From RGIG9060 sp052173655 (GTDB lineage: Bacteria > Spirochaetota > Spirochaetia > Treponematales > Treponemataceae): 64,000 nucleotides of DNA. The notes below the pieces were generated by a model. The model was not told the DNA's origin and ran no database searches. It was given only the letters and a program-made list of their open reading frames with translations. Of this stretch, positions 1 through 8,875 are shown one piece after another; position 1 is the first letter of the stretch; each line of letters starts with the position of its first letter. The DNA lies in the NCBI GenBank assembly GCA_052173655.1, contig JBQMYD010000005.1, forward strand, positions 62,001 through 126,000, given 5' to 3'. The position numbers were made by a program, and so were the translations under genes.

Positions 1-180
1 AGCACCTATTCTACGTCTATAATCGACAATTTTATCGATAACATCCTCCGGGGAATTTCTTATTACAAGTTTCTTACCCGAAAGCATGGTCAAAGTTACA
101 TCAGGATTTAATTCAATGTATTCTATTTGATGAGGATTAATCCAATATTCCTTACCATCTAAACGCATGACTTTTATCAT
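1..180 (-). CDS. flbD: flagellar protein FlbD (3' end cut by window edge)
   Basis: The 60 visible residues begin MIKVMRLDGKEYWINP and continue with IEYIELNPD, SGKKLVIRNSPED and YRRRIG, which is the FlbD family pattern. FlbD is a small soluble protein found in flagellar operons of spirochaetes; its molecular role is not settled. The C-terminus lies outside the window. In spirochaetes flbD usually follows flgE directly and precedes motA. Here it is downstream of flgE on the same strand but separated by about 316 bp holding a terminator and a new promoter. There is no Shine-Dalgarno sequence; the ATG lies 6 nt after a -10-like hexamer, so the message may be leaderless. Confidence 0.85.
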   Translation of the reverse strand, partial: MIKVMRLDGKEYWINPHQIEYIELNPDVTLTMLSGKKLVIRNSPEDVIDKIVDYRRRIGA

Positions 181-186
181 CAATAC

Positions 187-215
187 ATTTTCTACGGTAA
201 TTCAATGGACGTCAA
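187..215 (-). promoter_or_regulatory. predicted promoter of flbD
   Basis: On the minus strand TTGACG (210-215), a 17-nt spacer and GAAAAT (187-192) form a sigma70-like promoter. An alternative -10, TAGAAA, gives a 15-nt spacer. Only 6 nt lie between GAAAAT and the flbD ATG, placing the transcription start at or next to the start codon. Confidence 0.5.
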
Positions 216-411
216 GTAGTTTTGAAATAAAACCCTATTATTTTGTCGGAACAAGGAGATTAAAGGTTTAGAAAAAATTAACAAAAAAGATAAGAAAAAA
301 CAGTGTGTATAAAAAAAGTTTACTTTTTAAACATTACCGTCTATCTTACAACAAGTTAATAAATTTTAAAGTAAATTTATATGATGTAATGGCTTAGTTT
401 TAAGCATCAAA

Positions 412-459
412 GCAAAAATAAAGGAACTGCTAAAAATTAAATTTTAGTCAGTCCCTTTA
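412..459 (-). terminator. rho-independent terminator after flgE
   Basis: On the minus strand AAAGGGACTG-ACTAAAATT pairs imperfectly with AATTTTTAG-CAGTTCCTTT, followed by TTTATTTTTG. It lies 38 nt past the flgE stop and separates flgE from flbD. Confidence 0.65.
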
Positions 460-496
460 GTATTTTATAAATTAAAAATTCCAATTATCAGCCAAA

Positions 497-1888
497 TTAG
501 CGTTTCAAACTCATTACAGTATCAAGTAAAGTATCCGCTGTTTGAATTGTTTTTGAACTTGCCTGAAATCCTCGCTGTGTTGTAATCATGTCTGTAAACT
601 GTTCTGTTAAATCAACGTTAGACATCTCAAGCGAGCCTGCAAGCATTGAACCTTTGCCTGCAATACCGGATGTTCCGATGTTTGCCATCCCGGAGTTGTT
701 TGATTGAACGTAGGTATTATCGCCCGCTTTTTCAAGTCCACCCTGATTTGTGAAAGTTGCAAGAGCAATTTGCCCAATTGTTCGATTGGTTCCGTTTGAA
801 TAAACTCCGGTTATAATTCCGCTTGAATCAATTTTAAAATTGTCAAGATATCCCATTGTGTATCCGTCTTGAGAAAAAGCCTTTGTAGAACTGCTTGAAG
901 CACTTTGAGTTACAGTATTTTTTTGACTTCCGATCGTACCAAGATTAATATTCATAGTCTGTCTTGTAGGATTACCGTTTTCATCAGGATTTGCACCTAT
1001 TACCGTAAAAGAAGTTTGTATAATAATATCTCCTTCAGGATTTGTTACATTTCCCACTGAATCTGTTACACTTAGCAGTGTTCCGGTATTGTCAAAATTA
1101 ACTAGAAACGAATTTTCCATTCCGTCTGTAGTGTTAAGTCCTACCCTTGTTTGTGTTACATCAGCATTTTCAGGATCTACAGATACAACAGCACGCCACT
1201 GATTTGGATTTCCGGGAACTCTGGTAAAATCAACACTCAACATATGAGTATTTCCGAAGCTGTCATAAATTTTCATTTCTGTAGCCCAAGTTCCTTTTAG
1301 GATATCTTCAGGACTTGCTCCTTCAAGAATTTCCGGAGTATTTTTGTTAAGGTTACACGCAAAATTGATATTTTGGGTTGCCTTTGCAGGGTCTTTAGAA
1401 CCTACAGGAATCACTAAATCTTCAGGACTTGCAGAAGTCTGTAAAATCATTTGACCATTCACCTCTTTTGCCATCCAACCTTGAACACGCATTCCGTTAG
1501 CAGGATTTACAAGAGTTCCGTTTTTATCAATACCAAAATTTCCGGCTCTTGTATAATAAGTTTTTTCACCGTTTTGCATAACAAAAAATCCGTTTCCTTG
1601 AATTGCAACATCGGTAGAAACTCCGGTTGATTGCAAATTTCCCTGAGTAAAGATTGTATCGATTGAAGCAATACTTACCCCCAATCCTACTTCTTTAGGG
1701 TTTACTCCACCCACTTCTTCAGTAGGTTTTGCAGCTCCGGACATCTGTTGCGAAATCATGTCCTGAAAATTAACACGACCTCTTTTAAAACCTGTCGTAT
1801 TTACGTTTGCAATGTTATTACCTATAACATCAAGTCTTGTTTGGTGGTTTTGCATTCCGGACACACCGGAATAAAGTGATCTCATCAT
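497..1888 (-). CDS. flgE: flagellar hook protein FlgE
   Basis: A 463-residue hook subunit that polymerises into the periplasmic flagellar hook. The N-terminus (MMRSLYSGVSGMQNHQ, then NNIANVNTTGFK) is the rod/hook Flg_bb domain. The hypervariable centre spans about 160-350, and the C-terminus (GSLEMSNVDLTEQFTDMI, then QRGFQASSKTIQT) is the matching coiled-coil half. Lys165 (in VGSKDP) and Cys178 (in NFACNLN) fall exactly where T. denticola FlgE forms its lysinoalanine inter-subunit cross-link, numbering from the first Met. The gene lies 17 nt downstream of flgD, is preceded by AGGGATATATATT, and is followed by a terminator. Confidence 0.97.
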   Translation of the reverse strand: MMRSLYSGVSGMQNHQTRLDVIGNNIANVNTTGFKRGRVNFQDMISQQMSGAAKPTEEVGGVNPKEVGLGVSIASIDTIFTQGNLQSTGVSTDVAIQGNGFFVMQNGEKTYYTRAGNFGIDKNGTLVNPANGMRVQGWMAKEVNGQMILQTSASPEDLVIPVGSKDPAKATQNINFACNLNKNTPEILEGASPEDILKGTWATEMKIYDSFGNTHMLSVDFTRVPGNPNQWRAVVSVDPENADVTQTRVGLNTTDGMENSFLVNFDNTGTLLSVTDSVGNVTNPEGDIIIQTSFTVIGANPDENGNPTRQTMNINLGTIGSQKNTVTQSASSSSTKAFSQDGYTMGYLDNFKIDSSGIITGVYSNGTNRTIGQIALATFTNQGGLEKAGDNTYVQSNNSGMANIGTSGIAGKGSMLAGSLEMSNVDLTEQFTDMITTQRGFQASSKTIQTADTLLDTVMSLKR

Positions 1889-1905
1889 AATATATATCCC
1901 TGCCT

Positions 1906-2346
1906 TTAATTAGCGTACACGCGTTTAATTTTATTCATGTCGTACAACATGCCGTTTACCTGAACCTGCGGAGAATTTCCTCTTGAAGCACCTTCTACAA
2001 CACCGGAAACAAGATTTTCTCCATCTTCAATTTCTACAACCCTTCCTATAGTTGAAACAGCTTCCGATGAATTCAGCATTTCAGCCATTTTACCGAATTC
2101 CACACTCATATTTGTTATTTGCTCCAGAGATGAAAACTGTGCCATTTGTGCAATAAACTCAGCATCTTTCATAGGACTGGTAGGGTCTTGATTTGCAAGC
2201 TGAGCTAAAAGCAATTTCAGAAAATCATCTTTTCCCAATTCATTACTTGTTGTGCGTCCATTTACAGTTAATGTCTTATTAAACGCATTTACAGCATTTT
2301 CAGTTTGAAATTTTTCAGCACTACTCATAGTGGCATTAAAATTCAT
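1906..2346 (-). CDS. flgD: flagellar hook assembly scaffolding protein FlgD
   Basis: 146 residues. FlgD caps the growing hook and is needed for FlgE assembly. The conserved N-terminal block is clear: LGKDDFLKLLLAQLANQDP followed by KDAEFIAQMAQFSSLEQI (about residues 38-80). The protein is short, as in other spirochaetes; the C-terminal Tudor/FlnIII-like module of enterobacterial FlgD is mostly absent, with only a VEGASRGNSPQVQVNG-type tail. An AAGAGGTG ribosome site precedes the ATG. It lies between fliK and flgE in the same operon. Confidence 0.93.
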   Translation of the reverse strand: MNFNATMSSAEKFQTENAVNAFNKTLTVNGRTTSNELGKDDFLKLLLAQLANQDPTSPMKDAEFIAQMAQFSSLEQITNMSVEFGKMAEMLNSSEAVSTIGRVVEIEDGENLVSGVVEGASRGNSPQVQVNGMLYDMNKIKRVYAN

Positions 2347-2444
2347 TTTTCACCTCTTAATAAAAGTTTTTATCCTGCTCTCTTTCAATATCGGAATTCT
2401 CAAAAAAAACTTTTGTGTTTTTTTTGGCAATTTTTACTGAAGTT

Positions 2445-3788
2445 TTATGCAATAACATTCAGTGTTGAAGATCCGTAAACATAACTATTCTGCAAATATT
2501 CGCTATCATAGTATTCTTCAGCAACTTCGGGAATATTATTTTGATACACAGTACCGTAAAGATTTTTTTCTTCACGTTGATTTTGACCGTCTTGTCCTGA
2601 CCATGACAAATCAAAATTTCCGGTATCAAAACCGCTTTCGGAAAAAGCCTGCTTTAAAGAGTTCATGTTTTCATTAAAAGCATCGTAAGCCTCTTTTGTT
2701 GCAACAACGATTTTTCCTGCAATGAGCTTATCGCTGACTTCAAGCTGAATTTTTACGTTACCTAAATCTTCAGGATGGAGAACAAGATTAATTGTTCCTT
2801 TGTTATTATCCCTAAGAATAAGGTTTCCTGCTTTTACAAAATCTATCGAATTTGATTGAATTTGCTGTCCAAGCATCTGAGAAAACTTTGACATATCAGA
2901 ACCTTCAACAGATCCGGAATTTATGCCTTTAAATTCTATATTGTCTTGTAATTTTGAAGTTAAAGACATTGTCATTTGAACATTGTTGTCGCTCAATTTT
3001 TCAATTTTGGTTACAAATTTTTCGGAATTTTTACTGTTTAAATTCACAGAACGCCGATCCTCAACTGTTATCAAAGTTTTTTCTTTCGATTTTGAAGTTT
3101 TTAAAGATTTGCTTTTTGTATTTTCTCCGATTTCAGGATCCGCTCCGAAAGCAGAATCAGTTTTTACAGAAACATAAGATCCCGTAATTGAATACAAGGC
3201 AGCATTTTCTGTGTCTTCTTCACTTGATTTTTCAAGATTAAAATCTTTGATATCTCCAAAAGAAACTACATCTTCCAAAACATTTTTTTCACAAATATTT
3301 TTAGCATTATTTTCGGCAAGTTCAACAAGATGTTCCAACTCCAACAAACTTTCGTCGTTCATCTCATTTTTAAACAGATAAAAATTTTGTTCTTCACAAA
3401 ATGTTTTTTCAAAAAGTCCTTGAGGATCTTCAAAAAAATCAAGTGCCAAAAGTTCATCGGGATTTGCTTCTAAATAATCTAACTGAGAATCGCAAAGTTC
3501 AATTTTATTTTGATTTAAATCCTGACAATTTTCATCTTTAATGACATCTTTTAAGACATAATCTTCATTTTTTTGTGAAAACTCCGTACTTTCCGATTTT
3601 GTTCCATCCGTGGCGTCTTTTGCCGTCTTTTGAACATCACTCGAACTAAGTTCTTTTTGTGCATGTTCCAAGGCAGCTTTGAATGAATAGTCGCTTTGAT
3701 TGATTGAGTCCAATCCATGAACATAACCACTGACGGTTTTTTGTGAAGTGTTTACCGCCTGATCAAAACGAAGGTTCATTGCTTGCAT
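2445..3788 (-). CDS. fliK: flagellar hook-length control protein FliK
   Basis: 447 residues. FliK measures hook length and switches export specificity. Identification rests on the C-terminal Flg_hook domain (about 320-400) with GTINLVLHPEDLGNVKIQLEV and a following helix (AYDAFNENMNSLKQAFSESGFD). The N-terminal 300 residues are acidic, poorly conserved and rich in Glu, Asp, Ser and Lys, as is usual for the ruler part. Start: GGAGG 5 nt before ATG. A second Met (residue 4) is possible. A 98-bp gap separates it from flgD, yet the order flbB-fliK-flgD-flgE is the standard spirochaetal order. Confidence 0.9.
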   Translation of the reverse strand: MQAMNLRFDQAVNTSQKTVSGYVHGLDSINQSDYSFKAALEHAQKELSSSDVQKTAKDATDGTKSESTEFSQKNEDYVLKDVIKDENCQDLNQNKIELCDSQLDYLEANPDELLALDFFEDPQGLFEKTFCEEQNFYLFKNEMNDESLLELEHLVELAENNAKNICEKNVLEDVVSFGDIKDFNLEKSSEEDTENAALYSITGSYVSVKTDSAFGADPEIGENTKSKSLKTSKSKEKTLITVEDRRSVNLNSKNSEKFVTKIEKLSDNNVQMTMSLTSKLQDNIEFKGINSGSVEGSDMSKFSQMLGQQIQSNSIDFVKAGNLILRDNNKGTINLVLHPEDLGNVKIQLEVSDKLIAGKIVVATKEAYDAFNENMNSLKQAFSESGFDTGNFDLSWSGQDGQNQREEKNLYGTVYQNNIPEVAEEYYDSEYLQNSYVYGSSTLNVIA

Positions 3789-3820
3789 AATACCTCCGAT
3801 CAGTAAACACCGTGGAAATA

Positions 3821-4459
3821 CTATTCTATACCGGTCGGTTTACTCACCATTTTACGCTGTAAAACAGCAACTCTGTCTGCCGGCATAAGCGAAAGCCAAT
3901 ATGAAACTTGAGAAGCACTACCGCTTTCAGCAGCCAGTTCCTCAACTTTACGCAATGTATCAATAACTTCTTGATCATCCATTGCATTAAGAATCGCAAC
4001 TGCACTGGCAGGCGGCATACTGTTCAAATTTTTTGCATTTTGCACAATGTTTACTTCTCTATCATCGTACTTTTTTACGTTTTTGTTGAATGTTTTTTCA
4101 CGTTCTTCTTGATTTTTTTTCAGGTCTTCAAGTTCTTGCGAAATTTGAAGGTTTTGAGCTTCTTTTTTTTCTATATCCGACTGTCTTTTATCAAGTTCCT
4201 GCTCTCTAAGAAAAACTGATTCAAGCCGTTTTTCAAGTCTATCATCGTCAAGATCAGCCATAACATTTGCATCAGCAGAATTTATTGAAACTGAAGTTTG
4301 GGTTTTTAGGTTGAAAAGCTTATAAACCGGTTTAAAAATTGTTTTTGCCTGAATTATACCAAGGTAGTCAAACCACAAAAGTCCTGCAAAAATCAAAATT
4401 ATCAATAAAATTAGTAATACGATTGTTTTTCCGATTGTTTTTCCCACTCCGCCTGCCAT
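3821..4459 (-). CDS. flbB: periplasmic flagellar collar protein FlbB (MotE-like)
   Basis: 212 residues. An N-terminal membrane helix (about 10-34, IGKTIVLLILLIILIFAGLL) is followed by a long charged coiled coil (about 75-145, rich in Glu, Lys and Gln). The C-terminal MotE-like/MgtE_N-type helical domain contains LNSMPPASAVAILNAMDDQEV and LMPADRVAVL. In Borrelia, FlbB forms the base of the spirochaete-specific motor collar. Length agrees with the family (about 200). It is the first gene of this flagellar block. fliJ, which normally precedes it, is not here; hexokinase is. Confidence 0.88.
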   Translation of the reverse strand: MAGGVGKTIGKTIVLLILLIILIFAGLLWFDYLGIIQAKTIFKPVYKLFNLKTQTSVSINSADANVMADLDDDRLEKRLESVFLREQELDKRQSDIEKKEAQNLQISQELEDLKKNQEEREKTFNKNVKKYDDREVNIVQNAKNLNSMPPASAVAILNAMDDQEVIDTLRKVEELAAESGSASQVSYWLSLMPADRVAVLQRKMVSKPTGIE

Positions 4460-4486
4460 TTTTTGCTCCCAACGACATTTTGTCCA

Positions 4487-4515
4487 ATTTTAATACAGAT
4501 GCCGTATTTTTACAA
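4487..4515 (-). promoter_or_regulatory. predicted promoter of flbB-fliK-flgD-flgE
   Basis: TTGTAA (4510-4515), a 17-nt spacer and TAAAAT (4487-4492) on the minus strand, in the 75-bp gap between hexokinase and flbB. It suggests this hook block is transcribed on its own with a sigma70-like promoter. No sigma28-type motif was seen. Confidence 0.6.
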
Positions 4516-4534
4516 GACTTAAAGACTTTCTACA

Positions 4535-5911
4535 CTAAAAAGATGCCATAGCAGTCCCTATTGTAATAGGATTTTCAATAGCTACTATTTCAAAATGAAT
4601 TCCGTGTTTTTCCGTAAGAAAATCATAAAGATAATGAGTAAAGCGTTCTCTAAGTTTATGCGTTTTTAAAAAAGTTGTTCCGTCGCAGGAAATACAAACA
4701 GGGTTCAAAGCAGAGTTATTGCATTTTTTACTTTTTGACTTTAAAACATTTGAAGCAACGATCCCTGCAGAAAGTTTTGCACTCCTATCTATAAATGCAT
4801 CAAAAATTTCATATATAAGCAGTTTTTGCTCCGTACTCAACTTTATGTCTGACAAAAAATTTGTTTTTGAATCCGGATAGTATAAAAATTTATCCACATC
4901 GACTAAATCAAGTTTTTCCAGATTTTCAATTCTGTTTTTTAACTGCAAAAAACTTTGCTCGCAAAAAGACTTTTCATTAAAAAAATTACAATCTATAGCC
5001 TTTTTTAAGGCTATAAGGCAAAGATTTCCTAAATATGCACCGGAGCATTGCTTTTCCATAATGAACATACCCGGACAAAGAGAAGTCCTGTCCAATTGTA
5101 CATCAAAATCACTTTGTTTTACATTTCCAAATCTTCCGGCTTCGCAAACAACTATCTGCCCCTCACCTGAATGATTTAAGTTTTTACAAAAAACGGATTC
5201 ATCTTTAGTAATTTTCGGGATAGAGTCCCATTCAACATATGCGGCATTTATTCCTGTTCCAAGAATAAAACCGACATACGAAGAATAATTTTTTCCATTT
5301 GCAGCTGAAAATTTCCCCGCTAAAAGAGCGGCTGCAGTATCATTTAAAAGTACGACTTTTTCAGGTTTTTCCCAGCCACATTCCATAAGAGATTTACACA
5401 ATTCTTCTCCCAGCTTGCTTCCAACAACTTGACTTGCTTTTATTTCTTTTGCAAATTCAATAACGGTTCCTTCTCCGTCAGGAGTAATTTTCATCGGATA
5501 AGAAAAACAAAAAGCTATACGTTTTGATTTATTTTTCAAATGTTCAAGATTCAACGCAATTTGATCAAAAAATTCTTTTTTGCCGAATTCACGTTTGACT
5601 CCCGGCATGGAAGTTTTTTCAAAATCCGAAATTTCAGGATTTCCTTCGCAGTCAAAGGAAACAAGACATGAGCGAAAATTTGTTCCTCCGGCATCAATTA
5701 CAATTACATTTTCGTTTTTTACGCTTTGTTCGTGTAAAAACATCCATGTAGGAATCATATCTTGAAAAGAATTTTTAGGATTATTCGCTTTCCGCTCTTT
5801 TTCTAAACCTAATTTCATATCATCAAGCAATTCTTTACTGATTTTTTCAATATCGTAATTTGAAGCTGTAAAATTATGCTTTTTTAAAAACTCAAAAACC
5901 TTTTCCGTCAT
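4535..5911 (-). CDS. hexokinase
   Basis: ATP-dependent hexose phosphorylation at the entry of glycolysis. The fold is the actin-like hexokinase family of eukaryotic type found in treponemes. Seen: the phosphate-1 loop IDAGGTNFRSCLV, the sugar-binding segment FCFSYPMKITPDGEG, the phosphate-2 region LLNDTAAALLAGKF, and FILGTGINAAY. Length 458 matches the family. Start: I chose the Met of MTEKVFEFLKKH because GGGGAGAAAG lies just upstream; a 15-codon extension to 5956 exists but has no ribosome site. Closest by memory to the T. pallidum hexokinase. Confidence 0.92.
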   Translation of the reverse strand: MTEKVFEFLKKHNFTASNYDIEKISKELLDDMKLGLEKERKANNPKNSFQDMIPTWMFLHEQSVKNENVIVIDAGGTNFRSCLVSFDCEGNPEISDFEKTSMPGVKREFGKKEFFDQIALNLEHLKNKSKRIAFCFSYPMKITPDGEGTVIEFAKEIKASQVVGSKLGEELCKSLMECGWEKPEKVVLLNDTAAALLAGKFSAANGKNYSSYVGFILGTGINAAYVEWDSIPKITKDESVFCKNLNHSGEGQIVVCEAGRFGNVKQSDFDVQLDRTSLCPGMFIMEKQCSGAYLGNLCLIALKKAIDCNFFNEKSFCEQSFLQLKNRIENLEKLDLVDVDKFLYYPDSKTNFLSDIKLSTEQKLLIYEIFDAFIDRSAKLSAGIVASNVLKSKSKKCNNSALNPVCISCDGTTFLKTHKLRERFTHYLYDFLTEKHGIHFEIVAIENPITIGTAMASF

Positions 5912-5927
5912 TCTTTCTCCCCAAAAA

Positions 5928-5956
5928 AGTATATCATCAGTAAGAAAAATGAGCAA
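5928..5956 (-). promoter_or_regulatory. predicted promoter of hexokinase gene
   Basis: TTGCTC (5951-5956), a 17-nt spacer and TATACT (5928-5933) on the minus strand, about 17 nt upstream of the chosen hexokinase ATG. Confidence 0.45.
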
Positions 5957-6021
5957 AGAAAAAAGTCAAAAGCAAGCAAATCTATTCCACCAAAAACTTC
6001 TTTATGATAAAATTCCATTTA

Positions 6022-8034
6022 ATGCAACTTGATTTTTTAAAAAATGAACTCAACAAAGAACAATACGAAGCTGTTACAACTCTGGAAGGTCCTCTTTTAA
6101 TCATTGCAGGAGCCGGTAGCGGAAAAACTCGTGTAATTACATATAGAATAGCACACATGCTTGACAGCGGAATTCCTCAAAGTGCAGTGCTTGCCTTAAC
6201 ATTTACAAACAAAGCTGCAAAAGAAATGGAGTATAGGGTAAAAGAATTGACCGGCAAAAAACTTCAAAATTTGACGGTTTCAACTTTTCATGCATTCGGT
6301 GTAAAAATTTTACGGCAAGATATTGAAAAATTAGGCTGGCGTGAAAATTTTTCAATTTACGATGAAGTTGACAAGGCTCAACTTATCAAAGAAACGGGAA
6401 AAGAGCTCGGATTCACTTCAGAAGCATTGGATGTTTTCAAAATTTCAAACCTCATTTCAAACATAAAAATCGGACGTTGGACTTGGAAAAGTAATAACGA
6501 TATGTACAAAAAACTTTACGAAGAATATCAAGCAGGGTTAAAACTTTACAACGCAGTAGATTTTGACGATCTTATAACTTTGCCCATAAAACTTTTCCAT
6601 GAACATCCTGATGTACTTGAAAAATACCGCAACCGTTACAAATACATCATGGTTGATGAATTTCAAGACACAAGTATGCAACAGTATGAATTTATGCATC
6701 TTTTGGCAAACAAAAATGTAGCGGTTGTAGGCGATGATGATCAGTCTATTTACAGCTGGCGTGGAGCAAATTATGAAAATATCTTGAATTTTGAAAGAGA
6801 TTTTCATAACGTAAAGGAAATAAGATTGGAACAAAATTATCGTTCTACAGGAACGATTCTTGCTGCCGCTAACGGTGTAATTTCTCATAACACGAACAGA
6901 AAAGATAAATCACTTTGGTCAGACAAAGGAAGCGGAAAACCTATTGAAATTTTTATGCCGGAAAATGAAAGTGCCGAAGCGGATTTTATTGCGGAAAACA
7001 TACAAGGAATTGCAATGAATGAAAACCGCAAATACGATGAGTTTTGCGTTTTAATAAGAGCAAATACTTTAACACGTGCCGTAGAAGAAGCTTTTTTACA
7101 GGCGAACATACCTTACACGGTAAGCGGAGGCACGAGCTTTTTTCAGCGTAAAGAAATAAAAGATATAGTCAGCTATCTTCGCGTAATTGCAAATCATGAT
7201 GATGATATAAATCTGCTTAGAATTATAAATACGCCACGAAGGAGTATCGGCAGAAAAACCATAGAAGAAATAAATAACATAGCAAATAAAAGTCATTGTT
7301 CTTTATGGAAAGCTATTACACAGCTTATAAAAGCTGACAATACGACTTTAAACGAAAAAACAAAAGAAGATTTACAAAGTTTTTTTGATTTAATTGAAAC
7401 TCAAAGAACTTCACTTCTGGGGGGAGGCGGAAAAAATCTTGCAAAAAAAGTCAGGGCAATGGTGGAACAAATAAACTACATAGATTATTTGATCAGCGAG
7501 TATTCAAAAAATGAAAAAGCCGCTAGATTTAAATTTATGAATGTAGAACACTTTATTAATTCTATAGAAACATGGGAGAATAATCCTGATAATTTTGATT
7601 CCGGACTTTTTGCATATCTTAACAGAATTACACTCCTTTCAAGAGATGACGGAGATGATGGAGAACTGAAAGGGAAAGTTAATCTTATGACAATCCATGC
7701 TTCAAAAGGTTTGGAGTTTCCAATTGTATTTATAGCAGGCTGCGAAGAAGGTATAATTCCTCACGCAAGATGTATTGAAGAAGATCCTAACAACATTGAA
7801 GAAGAAAGACGTCTTTTTTATGTTGCAATAACACGTGCCAGAGATAAACTCTTTATTTCTTCATGTCAAAAAAGAAGAAAAATGCAAACTGTAGTAGAAT
7901 GTGTGCCCAGTCCGTTTTTAGATGAAATTCCTTCAAACCTTGTAGAATACCATGAAGTGCAAAAAGAATTGTCAAAAGAACAGGCTCTGGATGTTTTACA
8001 AAAAATGATTGCAAAATTTTCATCAAAGGAATAA
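6022..8034 (+). CDS. UvrD/Rep/PcrA-family ATP-dependent DNA helicase
   Basis: About 670 residues, the length of Rep/PcrA. It is a superfamily 1 3'-5' DNA helicase used in repair or replication restart. All motifs are visible: Walker A AGAGSGKTRV, TFHAFG (Ia), DEFQDTS (II), GDDDQSIYSWRGA (III), LEQNYRST (IV), LMTIHASKGLEFPIVF (V) and EEERRLFYVAITRA (VI). Which paralogue (Rep, PcrA or UvrD) cannot be settled by eye. Start: the ATG at 6022 (MQLDFLKNELNKEQ) fits the family; one 18 nt upstream is possible. Neither has a Shine-Dalgarno sequence. TAAAAT at 6008-6013 sits 8 nt before the ATG but lacks a good -35. Confidence 0.95.
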   Translation: MQLDFLKNELNKEQYEAVTTLEGPLLIIAGAGSGKTRVITYRIAHMLDSGIPQSAVLALTFTNKAAKEMEYRVKELTGKKLQNLTVSTFHAFGVKILRQDIEKLGWRENFSIYDEVDKAQLIKETGKELGFTSEALDVFKISNLISNIKIGRWTWKSNNDMYKKLYEEYQAGLKLYNAVDFDDLITLPIKLFHEHPDVLEKYRNRYKYIMVDEFQDTSMQQYEFMHLLANKNVAVVGDDDQSIYSWRGANYENILNFERDFHNVKEIRLEQNYRSTGTILAAANGVISHNTNRKDKSLWSDKGSGKPIEIFMPENESAEADFIAENIQGIAMNENRKYDEFCVLIRANTLTRAVEEAFLQANIPYTVSGGTSFFQRKEIKDIVSYLRVIANHDDDINLLRIINTPRRSIGRKTIEEINNIANKSHCSLWKAITQLIKADNTTLNEKTKEDLQSFFDLIETQRTSLLGGGGKNLAKKVRAMVEQINYIDYLISEYSKNEKAARFKFMNVEHFINSIETWENNPDNFDSGLFAYLNRITLLSRDDGDDGELKGKVNLMTIHASKGLEFPIVFIAGCEEGIIPHARCIEEDPNNIEEERRLFYVAITRARDKLFISSCQKRRKMQTVVECVPSPFLDEIPSNLVEYHEVQKELSKEQALDVLQKMIAKFSSKE

Positions 8035-8069
8035 TAACAATAATTTTACAATTTTGTTTGAATATTTTT

Positions 8070-8861
8070 TTAAGGATGTACCCGCTTTCCCTCGTATGAT
8101 ACTTTCCATAAAAAAAGTCCCTGAGGAGGAGCTGTTATTCCGGCTTTACTACGATCTTTTGATTTTAGAACCTGAAAAAAATAATCCGAATCATAATTTT
8201 TCCCTTCAAATTCAATTAAGGAACCTGTTATGGAGCGAACCATCTTCCATAAGAATGCATTTGCCGAAATTTCAAAAACAAGAACCTGATTTTCTTCACC
8301 CTTATTCCAAAAAAAATGTGCATCAAATAAAAAACGGCATTTTGAATTGCTTGAATCCCCCACTGCAGAAAAAGATGAACAATCGATTTCACCCTTTAAG
8401 CAGTCGGCCATATAATTCAGTTTTTCAATATCAGGAATTCTTCTTATAGCCCAGCAATAAGGCATTTCATGAGCAAAAGGGGTCGGTTTACAATTAATAA
8501 AATATCTGTAAGTTCTGGACGTAGCATTTGAACGTGCATTAAAACTCATAGGAACTTCACAGGCATTCAAAATTCTGATATCAAAAGGTAAAAGGGAATT
8601 CATTGCAGGAATATAACGGCTTACGTCCATGCTATCTACAGGAGAAAAAAAAGTTGCAGTCTGCCCCACTGCATGAACTCCCGAATCCGTCCTACCGGAA
8701 CCTTGAACGGCTGTACCACATTTATGAATTTTTTCAAGGACTTTTTCAATTTCTCCTTGAACAGTTCTCATAGCAACAGGATGACTTTCACATCCACCCT
8801 GTCTTTGCCAACCGCAAAAATTCGTTCCGGAATAGGAAACTGTAATAAGAATATTACGCAC
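8070..8861 (-). CDS. truA: tRNA pseudouridine(38-40) synthase TruA
   Basis: 263 residues. It isomerises uridines 38-40 of the tRNA anticodon arm. Seen: ITVSYSGTNFCGWQRQ at the N-terminus, the catalytic-Asp motif GSGRTDSGVHAVGQ (about 55-68), FNARSNATSRTYRYFI, and the C-terminal FLWKMVRSITGSL. GTG start, with AAGGA about 11 nt upstream. It is the last gene of the dxs-folP-cdaA-cdaR-DUF2225-truA run and converges with the helicase gene, 35 bp apart. Confidence 0.96.
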   Translation of the reverse strand: MRNILITVSYSGTNFCGWQRQGGCESHPVAMRTVQGEIEKVLEKIHKCGTAVQGSGRTDSGVHAVGQTATFFSPVDSMDVSRYIPAMNSLLPFDIRILNACEVPMSFNARSNATSRTYRYFINCKPTPFAHEMPYCWAIRRIPDIEKLNYMADCLKGEIDCSSFSAVGDSSNSKCRFLFDAHFFWNKGEENQVLVFEISANAFLWKMVRSITGSLIEFEGKNYDSDYFFQVLKSKDRSKAGITAPPQGLFLWKVSYEGKRVHP

Positions 8862-8875
8862 TTATCGATTTTTCC

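Larger units (their letters stand above)
181..496. other. intergenic region between flgE and flbD
   Basis: About 316 bp without a plausible gene, very AT-rich. On the minus strand it holds a rho-independent terminator just after flgE and a promoter just before flbD. I see no RNA gene or repeat in the middle part. Confidence 0.6.
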
